From Bdellovibrio sp. 22V (GTDB lineage Bacteria > Bdellovibrionota > Bdellovibrionia > Bdellovibrionales > Bdellovibrionaceae): a DNA stretch of 64,000 nt. Below, piece by piece: positions 34,840 through 41,789 of the stretch; within the stretch, counting starts at the first letter, position 1; every line of letters starts with the position of its first letter. Both the position numbers and the translations under genes were made by a program. Under the pieces are notes generated by a model. It saw only the letters and a program-made list of their open reading frames with translations. It ran no database searches and was not told the origin of the DNA. The DNA is taken from positions 372,001 through 436,000 of the forward strand of contig NZ_CP125854.1 in NCBI RefSeq assembly GCF_030169785.1. Direction: 5' to 3'.

Positions 34840-36226
34840 AGACTATGCCTCCGTGCCGCACGAACGAATACAACGAGTGAGTTCCCGCCGTTGTCGGACC
34901 ATTGGGTGGATAGAAATAAAAACTCAAGCCCGCATGAGCGAAAGTGCAAGTTCCTGAGGTGCCTCCCCGCACGCTGATCTGATAAGAAGCTCCATCGAGC
35001 ATGTTTGAGAGTGCGAAAGCTCCGCAGCTGGCTGTTGTGTATTGAACGTTTCCATTGTTGAAATCAAAACTCGTTGCCGCATTGTTGTTGAAAATGCCTG
35101 CTGCCGCTTGTTTGGTCAGAACTAAATTACCGCTGCCATCGAGTTTTGGAATTTTGTTAGCCGTCGTGCCGGTATCGACCGCGACAACTCCCGAAGACAC
35201 AGTCAACCCCGAACCGACCTGCATAATACCTTTTTCGGAAGTCGTGGCTTCCGGAAGCTGAGATGCCGGGAAGCTTCCCGAAATTTTTGATGCCGAAATG
35301 GAGCCTGAGATTTGCGTCTCTGTAACCGAGATGTTCGTGCAGCTAAAGCCACCGACAGGAGAAATAAAAATCAATGTTTGTGAAGCCGAACAGACTGGAA
35401 TTTGTGAATAAGGAACTTTTGCATCTACAGACGTTTGCAATCCACTTAGCGTTGACGAAAGATTTGTGACATCCGCGATGGCGAGCTGCGCGCTTAACCA
35501 GTTCGAGCCATTGTACTTCATAAAGTGTCCCGATGTCGGGGTTGTTGCAGACACGCTCACTCCCTGAATTCTGGTCACCGTCGGATTGGGATAGTTTCCG
35601 CTTAAGTCTCCACTGGCTGTTCCCGTCGGTGGACGAGCATCGCTGAAACGCGAATCCTCTTCGCAGGCAAAGTTTGCGCCGTCGAATGTGAGATACTGGC
35701 CCGGCGTACATGAAGTGACGGAACTTTTTTGCACGAAATCTCCCGGAAGTTTGTCACCCAGTTTTTCGGCGGAAAGAGAGTATGCAGAAAATGGAACCGA
35801 GCGTATTTCATTCGCAGGAGAAATCACCTTCCATCCCGAGCCGTCATGAAACTGCACTTTCAGCAAACGCGTGTCGCCGGAAGCTGCGTTGTATGTCGAG
35901 CCGCCATAACAATCATGCGTGAAGGAATTCTTAAAAGCATCGAGAAGTGAAAATGTCGGCGACAACGGATACAGCTTAGTTCCCGTTCCAATCGGTACGT
36001 CAAAAACCCCATGGGAGTTAATCATATTCACGCCGTCTTTTTGCTCGCGATAAATCACACAAGTGCCCAGAGGATTTGTGATCTCAAAAAGGAAGCTGAC
36101 GTTTCCGTGTTCTAACGGAGCGCCCGTTTCTTTTACGATGCGACCTTGATACGTCAGAGTGCCCGGCGAGGCTTGCGCTGAAAGAAAACCAAACACAAAG
36201 ACAAAGACGAACGAAATATGTGTCAT
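34808..36226 (-). CDS. Fibre-like exported surface protein (MAT/tail-fibre type)
   Basis: A 472-residue exported protein. After the signal peptide (FVFVFVFGFLSAQA) comes a module, GTLTYQGRIVKETGAPLEHG to EIRSVPFSAYSLSAEKLG, shared with the larger protein at 60428. Then come tail-fibre-like spacer repeats such as ASGDLSGNYPNPTVTRIQG and a C-terminal beta-rich head (SFDFNNGNVQYTTASCGAFA onward). Such proteins resemble phage tail fibres and the mosaic adhesive trimer proteins of Bdellovibrio thought to contact prey; assignment is by layout only. It is translationally overlapped by the TSP1-like gene. Confidence 0.75.
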   Translation of the reverse strand: MTHISFVFVFVFGFLSAQASPGTLTYQGRIVKETGAPLEHGNVSFLFEITNPLGTCVIYREQKDGVNMINSHGVFDVPIGTGTKLYPLSPTFSLLDAFKNSFTHDCYGGSTYNAASGDTRLLKVQFHDGSGWKVISPANEIRSVPFSAYSLSAEKLGDKLPGDFVQKSSVTSCTPGQYLTFDGANFACEEDSRFSDARPPTGTASGDLSGNYPNPTVTRIQGVSVSATTPTSGHFMKYNGSNWLSAQLAIADVTNLSSTLSGLQTSVDAKVPYSQIPVCSASQTLIFISPVGGFSCTNISVTETQISGSISASKISGSFPASQLPEATTSEKGIMQVGSGLTVSSGVVAVDTGTTANKIPKLDGSGNLVLTKQAAAGIFNNNAATSFDFNNGNVQYTTASCGAFALSNMLDGASYQISVRGGTSGTCTFAHAGLSFYFYPPNGPTTAGTHSLYSFVRHGGIVYVSWTTGFAP

Positions 36227-36369
36227 ATCCGTTCTTGTCGGTTCGAGGATTATTCAATTAAGGGTGAAAACAATATTCTCTTTAAAAAAACGAGCGCACT
36301 CTTTGCGTGATTCAAGCTTCTGTTAGGATTTCGTTAGACCCCTCAAGTTCCAGAGAACTCTGCCGGGAC

Positions 36370-37008
36370 CTACGCAAGCTCCACAAATTGAGGCAGACCT
36401 TTTTCAGAAACAAGAACCACTGAATAATGTGGAGGCAGGAACCAACTGATCGCCTCTGCAATTCCCTGGTGTTCTTTCTGTGGCGGATTGCCGAGTGATT
36501 CAAGAGAGAATGCAAGATCGTAGTGTTTGCGATCCATGCTCATCACAAGAATGCGCGGGCGCAAAACTCCTTGATCGCGGAAAAACTCTTTCAAGATATT
36601 GCGCACATACTGCGGAAGATAGTGAGGTGCCGGAGGACCCGCATGCAGCTTTTGTCCTTCAGAAATTTCCACAGTACCCACGGGAGCTTCGTCGGCCGTT
36701 TTGTAAAACAAGCCTGTCTCTTTGAAGTGCCAAAGCATTCCGTAAGTAAAAACGAAATCAGGGTAGGACTTGCGAGGATTGATCACAAGACCAATGCCCT
36801 TCATCGCCAACCATTGCATAATTTTGTTCGCAGGCTCTGTCGCATCTTCGGAAGTTTCCGCCAACAGATAAGGCCATCCGTCAGGCCCTTTTTGCGGAGC
36901 TTCCGCGAGGAGTTTCAGATTGCTTTGCGTGATGGACATAAAGAAGTCCGTTTCCCATTGATGATCACGTTTTTCATCGGGAACATTTACTAATTCGAGA
37001 AGATTCAT
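36370..37008 (-). CDS. Conserved hypothetical protein, cytoplasmic
   Basis: A 212-residue protein without a signal peptide or membrane segment. Visible features: DHQWETDFFMSITQSNLKLL, a mid segment PDFVFTYGMLWHFKETGLFY, PPAPHYLPQYVRNILKEFFR (helical), and PRILVMSMDRKHYDLAFSLE before a C-terminal AISWFLPPHYSVVLVSE. I do not recognise the family. AGGAG lies upstream of the ATG. It is a separate unit between the fibre locus and the tRNA-Val hairpin region. Confidence 0.6.
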   Translation of the reverse strand: MNLLELVNVPDEKRDHQWETDFFMSITQSNLKLLAEAPQKGPDGWPYLLAETSEDATEPANKIMQWLAMKGIGLVINPRKSYPDFVFTYGMLWHFKETGLFYKTADEAPVGTVEISEGQKLHAGPPAPHYLPQYVRNILKEFFRDQGVLRPRILVMSMDRKHYDLAFSLESLGNPPQKEHQGIAEAISWFLPPHYSVVLVSEKGLPQFVELA

Positions 37009-37027
37009 AGCGGACTCCTAAAAACAA

Positions 37028-37054
37028 AAAGGCCGGGAATAATACCCAGCCTTT
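37028..37054 (-). terminator. Minus-strand terminator before tRNA-Val region
   Basis: On the minus strand: AAAGGCTGGG - TATTATT - CCCGGCCTTT followed by TTGTTTTT (one internal mismatch). It lies upstream of the 37008 gene, so it must end a transcript that comes from 37.1-37.5 kb. Confidence 0.7.
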
Positions 37055-37094
37055 GTATGGTCCTTTAACATCGAGGTCAAGACGAAGCCCGTCG

Positions 37095-37169
37095 CTAAAA
37101 CCCCATCGTCTGAAGAGAATAAATAGTCGCAATCAGCAAAATCGAAAAGACAGCCAATAACCTGCCCAT
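37095..37169 (-). CDS. Possible small membrane protein (24 residues)
   Basis: A short frame starting ATG at 37169 encodes MGRLLAVFSILLIATIYSLQ plus TMGF, almost a pure transmembrane helix. GGGG lies about 8-11 bases upstream and a minus-strand terminator follows at 37028-37054, so a transcript ends just after it. The frame stays open about 35 codons further upstream without an ATG, so a longer protein with a rare start or a decayed gene is possible. Low confidence. Confidence 0.3.
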   Translation of the reverse strand: MGRLLAVFSILLIATIYSLQTMGF

Positions 37170-37507
37170 AAAGCCCGCCCCAAAATTTGTAAGTGAGAGA
37201 GCTTGTAACAGAAACCTCTGAAACTCAAAAGAGATTCTGCGCCACCTGTAACTATTATTGCCTTAATACACGAAAATTCTTAAGCAACCAAACACACCAC
37301 AAAATAGACGGGACTTTTCTGCCGGCGGCAGAAAAGAACAAACCCAAAACATCAATCAAGGCGGGAAACTTCAGAAACTACTCCGACAAAGTCGGAGTAC
37401 AACAGGCACAAAAAAATCCCAGGAGGGGATTTTTTCGCGCAGCCCGAAGGGTATCGGACAGGAGTCCGATACAAATAAAAAAACCGCCAGCAGGCGGTTG
37501 TTTTATT
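37170..37507. other. Non-coding region with five consecutive perfect hairpins
   Basis: No convincing gene. Perfect hairpins lie at 37315-37335 (9-bp arms), 37379-37399 (9-bp), 37411-37435 (AAAAAATCCC arms, A- and T-flanked), 37451-37472 (9-bp) and 37482-37499 (7-bp). Loops are GGC, AAA, AGGAG, AGGA and AGCA. The last is the tRNA-Val terminator on the minus strand. Confidence 0.7.
37482..37499 (-). terminator. Terminator of tRNA-Val
   Basis: On the minus strand AACCGCC - TGCT - GGCGGTT followed by TTTTTATTT, 9 bases after the tRNA 3' end. Confidence 0.85.
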
Positions 37508-37583
37508 TGGTAGGGAATGCCGGATTCGAACCGACGACATCCACCTTGTAAGGGTGGCGCTCTACCAACTGAGCTAATTCCCT
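37508..37583 (-). tRNA. tRNA-Val (UAC)
   Basis: A 76-nt tRNA with encoded CCA. The acceptor stem is AGGGAAT/ATTCCCT, the D arm GCTCAGTTGGTAGAGC, the anticodon arm CCACC-CTTACAA-GGTGG with anticodon TAC (valine, codon GTA), and the T arm CGGTTCGAATCCG. All stems pair. Confidence 0.95.
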
Positions 37584-37650
37584 ATTCGTTCGGAAGGACC
37601 AATTATTAACAGTGGTCCGACCTCATTTGCAATCACTTTTTTTAAAATAC

Positions 37651-38214
37651 TTACTTTTTTATATCTTCAATGCAGACTCTTTGGGTCAGATGCGCTGAGA
37701 TCTTCATAATTTGCATATGAACCATATCATCGATCTTATGGTTGTCCAAAGCACCCATTGAAAGAACCATCACTGCATGAACTGGCACATTGGATTTAAG
37801 TGGAGGAATTGGTGAATCCTTCTCACTAAATGCAGTCAATTCCACACGGTAAGTCGTACCGCCCTTGCTGGTCATTTGCGCCAAGACTTTTTGGTTGCGC
37901 TCGATGCCCACGCCCGTTGCAAGAACTCTACAAGTATCGCCATCAAACTGCTTCACTTGAAGCTGGCGAATGCCAGTGGATTTCTGACGTACTACTTTCA
38001 ATGCGAAGTAAGAAACGAAATCGCCCTGCTCTACTTTCCACAAACCTTGGATATCTCCCCAAGGGAATGGCTGAGCTAAAGTCCACGGCCATGGCACCCA
38101 GCGATCATCACTGGCTGGCATAACATGCTCCTCGTCAGGCTGAGCATAAGCGCTCGTCGGAAGAGTTAGGCTCGATAGAATCATCAAAGTTGCTAACAAG
38201 ATGCTGCGTAACAT
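37651..38214 (-). CDS. Exported protein of unknown function
   Basis: A 187-residue protein with a clear signal peptide (ILLATLMILSSLTLPTSAYA). The mature part has a Trp/Pro-rich opening (DDRWVPWPWTLAQPFPWGDI) and then beta-strand patterns (GLWKVEQGDFVSYFALKVV, TYRVELTAFSEKDSP). Two Cys (DTCRVLA and RVCIED) could form a disulfide. No family recognised. AGGGGGG precedes the start. It is 11 bases downstream of the TPR/winged-helix regulator gene and probably co-transcribed with it. Confidence 0.65.
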   Translation of the reverse strand: MLRSILLATLMILSSLTLPTSAYAQPDEEHVMPASDDRWVPWPWTLAQPFPWGDIQGLWKVEQGDFVSYFALKVVRQKSTGIRQLQVKQFDGDTCRVLATGVGIERNQKVLAQMTSKGGTTYRVELTAFSEKDSPIPPLKSNVPVHAVMVLSMGALDNHKIDDMVHMQIMKISAHLTQRVCIEDIKK

Positions 38215-38224
38215 GAATTCCCCC

Positions 38225-39328
38225 CTAGTGCTCGAAATGAACTCGAGCCGCTTTATTCATGTAATAACCGTTTTTGGCTCTGAAAATATATTTAGGTTTC
38301 TCATAATCCGGCTCAATCAACTTACGAAGACGTTTGATCGTCACGTAAATTTTATTGTCGTGAATAGCTGGATCATAAGGCTGCTTCCAAACGTTCTCAA
38401 CCAAGAATTCTTTTGAATAAATCTGTCCTTGGTTTTGAACAAACAATCGCAAGAGGTCGAGAAGAATGAATTGATTTTTAAAGTCGATACGACCCAACTT
38501 CTTCTCAATCACAGAGTGATTTGCTTCGTCGAAGATAAGGTCGAAGTTTGTTTGGGTCTCTCCGCCGATTTTCTCTGCGAGAGCTTTCACCATGCGGCCC
38601 AAGCGACGGTGATTTTCACTGTCGACGGATTTCTGCGCAAGAGTGATATAAGTGCGAGCCATGTCTTTATCGCCGATTTCGAAATACGCATCAGCAAGAC
38701 CACCCATAAGGTAGTTTGACATCACAACGTTGCGAGTTTCTCTGACGATATCGTAAGCCTTCCAAAGAACTTCGATGGCCTCGTCGTACTTTTTCATTTG
38801 CTTTAAGATGTCCGCATTTAAGAACAAAGAAGCCGCTTGCAGATCAGGCATTTGGTACACTTGGAAGAAGACCTGAAGATTGTAGATCTCTTTTAATGCA
38901 TCTGAATGACGAGCAACAGACGGATGAGAGTAAACCATCGCAAGGCCGAAGATCGCGTGACAAATATCTTCCTTATTGTCGGAAGCAAGTCCGATCGCCA
39001 ATGCCTTTTGCAAATAGTCTGTCGCCGTTTCCAATTGTCCTTTGTAAGAAGCGCACACCGCGAGTGTGTAGTAAGTTTTGGAGTTAAGCTCAAAGCCTTC
39101 TTTAAGAACTAGATCTTGGAGTTTTTCTTTAGCCTGATTGATTTCCTCAAATTGCTCGCGCTCAGCGTAGATACGCAAAAGCAGGTTTAAGCACTTTAAG
39201 TACTGAGAGAAATTTTTCTCGGCGAAGTATCCCTTCGATGCATCGAGAAGATGATCAACGGCAGGATCAAATTCTCCACGATCGCAGTATAACTTACCGA
39301 GCTCAAAGGCACGATCTAGTTGGTTCAT
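38225..39328 (-). CDS. TPR protein with C-terminal OmpR-type winged helix
   Basis: A protein of about 367 residues with tetratricopeptide-like helical repeats over residues 1-260 (for example AVDHLLDASKGYFAEKNFSQ and TATDYLQKALAIGLASDNKE), followed by a C-terminal DNA-binding domain: FLVENVWKQPYDPAIHDNKI and TIKRLRKLIEPDYEKPKYIF, then RAKNGYYMN, the usual Trans_reg_C pattern. There is no receiver domain or phospho-acceptor Asp, so it is a one-component regulator that senses through protein contacts. ATG 39328 is preferred over a TTG 18 bases upstream. It likely controls the downstream secreted-protein gene. Confidence 0.85.
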   Translation of the reverse strand: MNQLDRAFELGKLYCDRGEFDPAVDHLLDASKGYFAEKNFSQYLKCLNLLLRIYAEREQFEEINQAKEKLQDLVLKEGFELNSKTYYTLAVCASYKGQLETATDYLQKALAIGLASDNKEDICHAIFGLAMVYSHPSVARHSDALKEIYNLQVFFQVYQMPDLQAASLFLNADILKQMKKYDEAIEVLWKAYDIVRETRNVVMSNYLMGGLADAYFEIGDKDMARTYITLAQKSVDSENHRRLGRMVKALAEKIGGETQTNFDLIFDEANHSVIEKKLGRIDFKNQFILLDLLRLFVQNQGQIYSKEFLVENVWKQPYDPAIHDNKIYVTIKRLRKLIEPDYEKPKYIFRAKNGYYMNKAARVHFEH

Positions 39329-39346
39329 AAAATCTTGAAACTCCAA

Positions 39347-39712
39347 AACAAAATCTGAATTACTCGCGGGCTACAGGTTTTTACAGATTGTCAGGATTTC
39401 GTCAATGTAAGACGCAGACAGTTGCTCATTAAATAAGCATCTTGAGAATTGATTTCAGTAATGTAATGGAAAACGCCTCCTAGAGGACCAAACAGCCCCG
39501 AAAATAACGCGATGAGCGGCCAAAAAAACTCTTGGAGTGGGTTGTTGCGAATTCTTGTTCACGTCCTGGAAGTAAGTCTGGGCGCGGAGTTCATCGTCCG
39601 TTCGTCGTTGTAACTAAAGTCCGAATTCTCGCTCTCAATAAAAGGTTTCTTCGAAAGCACGTCAAAAATCAGTGAAGATACTGAGAGAACACAAATAATT
39701 TTCGGAGAGTTC
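39347..39712. other. Non-coding region
   Basis: Divergent space between the TPR/winged-helix gene and the lipoprotein gene. I see no RNA gene, clear dyad or strong promoter; the short frames here look like chance. Confidence 0.4.
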
Positions 39713-40972
39713 ATGAGAAGTTTTCGTCTCATAGTTATGTGCTTATCGCTCGTCATAGGGCTCGCTGCGTGCTCTCCCGCAGATGACGAAAACGCGAAGG
39801 GCTCTGACAGTCAATCGTCAGAAAATCCTCCTCCGCCTGCGCAAACACCGTCGGAGCCTCCTCCAACACCAACACCGACACCTTCGCCCGCTCCAGCTCC
39901 TGTTCCGGAACCTGCGCCAGAACCGATTCCAGCGCCTGAGCCTGCGCCATCGCCGGAGCCATCTCCGACTCCGGCTCCAACTCCACAACCGGCTCCGCAG
40001 CCAGCACCTTCTCCTGTGCCAACACCAAGCCCACAGCCAGAGCCCGCACCAGAGCCGGTTCCAACGCCCTCACCGGTGCCATCACCAGCACCGACTCCTG
40101 CGCCAAGCCCAGAGCCCGCGCCAACGCCCGCTCCTTCTCCAGAGCCAGCTCCCTCGCCGTCTCCAGAGCCTGCTCCTCCGACGCCAGTGGCGTGTCCTGC
40201 AAATTATGAGATGGTGGCGGCGAATGCAGCGCTGAAGACGTCTGCGTTCTGTATTGCCAAGTACGAAATGAAAAAGGTGAATAACGTTGCTGTGACGATG
40301 CCGGCGAATAAACCGTGGCTTGCGAATAGAGCAACGGCGACTCAAGCTTGTGCATCACTTGGCGCCGACTATCGCTTGCCGACAAACGCGGAATGGACGG
40401 CTGTCGCTCTCGAGATCTACAGGCGCGCTGAAAATTGGACGAACAAAAAAGTGGAGGATGGAACTCTTCACACTGGCTACTATTCCGGATGGAGTGAGCC
40501 CGTCGAGATTTCTGACGTCAGCAATCCTTATTCAAACACCGGAAAGAAAAACGGTATTGAAAGACGAACATTCACTCTTGCAAGCGGCAAAGTGATCTGG
40601 GATTTCGGTGGTAATGCGTGGGAATGGGTTAGCGACACTATTTACGGAAACGCATACACGCCGGATCTCTCGAGTCCTTACGCGCGAAACTATCACAACA
40701 ACAACTGGGACGTAAAACCCGGTTCCAAACAATTGTTCGACTTCACGGGAATGACGAGTGTGCCGAAGAAAGATGTTTATCTCGGCAGTCTTTTCGGCGG
40801 AAGCTCGGGCAAAGTCATCCGGGGTGGCGCTCTCTGCATTCACTCAAAAGGTACGACAGGAGTTTTCACTGCGAATATCGGCGACATCACTGTCGACGAC
40901 ATGCAAGCTCCCGCCTCATGGAATCTTAAGATGAACAACGTCGGCTTCCGCTGCGTAACCTCACCAAAATAA
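39713..40972 (+). CDS. Lipoprotein with proline-rich stalk and formylglycine-generating-enzyme-like domain
   Basis: A 419-residue predicted lipoprotein (lipobox LAAC). Residues 35-162 are a Pro-Ala-Pro-rich stalk made of imperfect PxP repeats ([20 protein letters not shown]). Residues 163-419 match the FGE/SUMF1 (formylglycine-generating enzyme, C-type lectin-like) fold: [51 protein letters not shown] and NVGFRC at the end. In bacteria many such domains are binding rather than catalytic modules. The active-site Cys pair of true FGE is not evident, so a binding role is more likely. GGAGAG precedes the ATG. Confidence 0.82.
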   Translation: MRSFRLIVMCLSLVIGLAACSPADDENAKGSDSQSSENPPPPAQTPSEPPPTPTPTPSPAPAPVPEPAPEPIPAPEPAPSPEPSPTPAPTPQPAPQPAPSPVPTPSPQPEPAPEPVPTPSPVPSPAPTPAPSPEPAPTPAPSPEPAPSPSPEPAPPTPVACPANYEMVAANAALKTSAFCIAKYEMKKVNNVAVTMPANKPWLANRATATQACASLGADYRLPTNAEWTAVALEIYRRAENWTNKKVEDGTLHTGYYSGWSEPVEISDVSNPYSNTGKKNGIERRTFTLASGKVIWDFGGNAWEWVSDTIYGNAYTPDLSSPYARNYHNNNWDVKPGSKQLFDFTGMTSVPKKDVYLGSLFGGSSGKVIRGGALCIHSKGTTGVFTANIGDITVDDMQAPASWNLKMNNVGFRCVTSPK

Positions 40973-41155
40973 GGAACAGATTTTGACGTCTGTCTCCTTT
41001 AGAGACCCTCTTTTTCTTCACACAAAATTGACCGCTCACAAACACGCGTTTCCTCTGTTGAATTCTTCTGCGGCAAAGAATTTGAAATAAATTGTATAAA
41101 GTTTATATGACCCTCCACCGACCTTAAATGTAGGTCGAACAAAAGAGGAGGGCCT

Positions 41156-41629
41156 GTGCGTTTTATGATGAAACTAATGCTGTTAGTATCTGCGTTTTAT
41201 CTAAGTGCCTGCGCAACTATCGTAAAGTCAGAAAAAATTCCGGTGAAGTTTGTCGGAGGACTCATGCATGGAGAAACTCAACTGAGTCTCCCCGATGGTC
41301 AGTACAATCTTCGTAACGGGCAAACGACAATTCTTGTAACACGTTCTAAAGAAGACATTCCTATCTCGGTGACTTGCAACGCTGAAACACGCGATGGCGT
41401 GATTCAAACAAAGTACGATGCGACGGCTGGTATCCTCGGCAATATTGTATTCGGTGGTCTGATCGGAATGGGCATCGATGCCTACAATGACAAAACTTAC
41501 GATCCACCAGAGGTGTACAATATCTCCCCGTTATGCATGAAAAAATCTGTCGAGGATAAAGAGCAAATAGCTGATCAAAAATCGGACGCTCCTCGGCAAC
41601 CAAGTTCCTACGTAAAGTCGAAGTATTAA
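41156..41629 (+). CDS. Small lipoprotein of unknown function
   Basis: A 157-residue predicted lipoprotein with lipobox LSAC (signal LMLLVSAFYLSAC). The mature part has FVGGLMHGETQLSLPDGQYN, ISVTCNAETRDGV and then a Gly-rich hydrophobic segment ILGNIVFGGLIGMGIDAYND that could insert in a membrane, followed by a charged tail. The pattern YDATAGILGNIVFGGLIG is seen in other short Gram-negative lipoproteins, but I cannot name a family. AGGAGG lies 4 bases before the GTG start, and two ATGs follow at codons 4 and 5, so the start is uncertain. Confidence 0.65.
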   Translation: MRFMMKLMLLVSAFYLSACATIVKSEKIPVKFVGGLMHGETQLSLPDGQYNLRNGQTTILVTRSKEDIPISVTCNAETRDGVIQTKYDATAGILGNIVFGGLIGMGIDAYNDKTYDPPEVYNISPLCMKKSVEDKEQIADQKSDAPRQPSSYVKSKY

Positions 41630-41716
41630 AGGGCGGCTCGCGGATTCAGGCGTCGGTGGGCGGACTTTTGATGCGGCTTTGCCAGAGAAAAGAAGCAGGC
41701 ACCTTTTTAAAAAAGG

Positions 41717-41745
41717 AAAGGCCCTCTTGGTTAAAGAGGGCCTTT
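41717..41745. terminator. Bidirectional terminator
   Basis: AAAGGCCCTCTT - GGTTA - AAGAGGGCCTTT, a 12-bp perfect stem followed by TTGTTTTTT and preceded by an A-run. It separates the convergent small lipoprotein gene and lon. Confidence 0.9.
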
Positions 41746-41789
41746 TTGTTTTTTATGTGCTGTACACAGCAATGGGGGCTGGCACCTGT

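Noticed and set aside
39900-40170. Repeated DNA that could be mistaken for a CRISPR array
   Set aside because: Repeats are imperfect codon-level Pro-Ala-Pro units in frame within a lipoprotein; no unique spacers of fixed length.
39753-40385. Long minus-strand frame opposite the lipoprotein's proline stalk
   Set aside because: A mirror of the repetitive Pro codons (CCN read as Gly, Arg or Glu-rich sequence); no independent gene signals.
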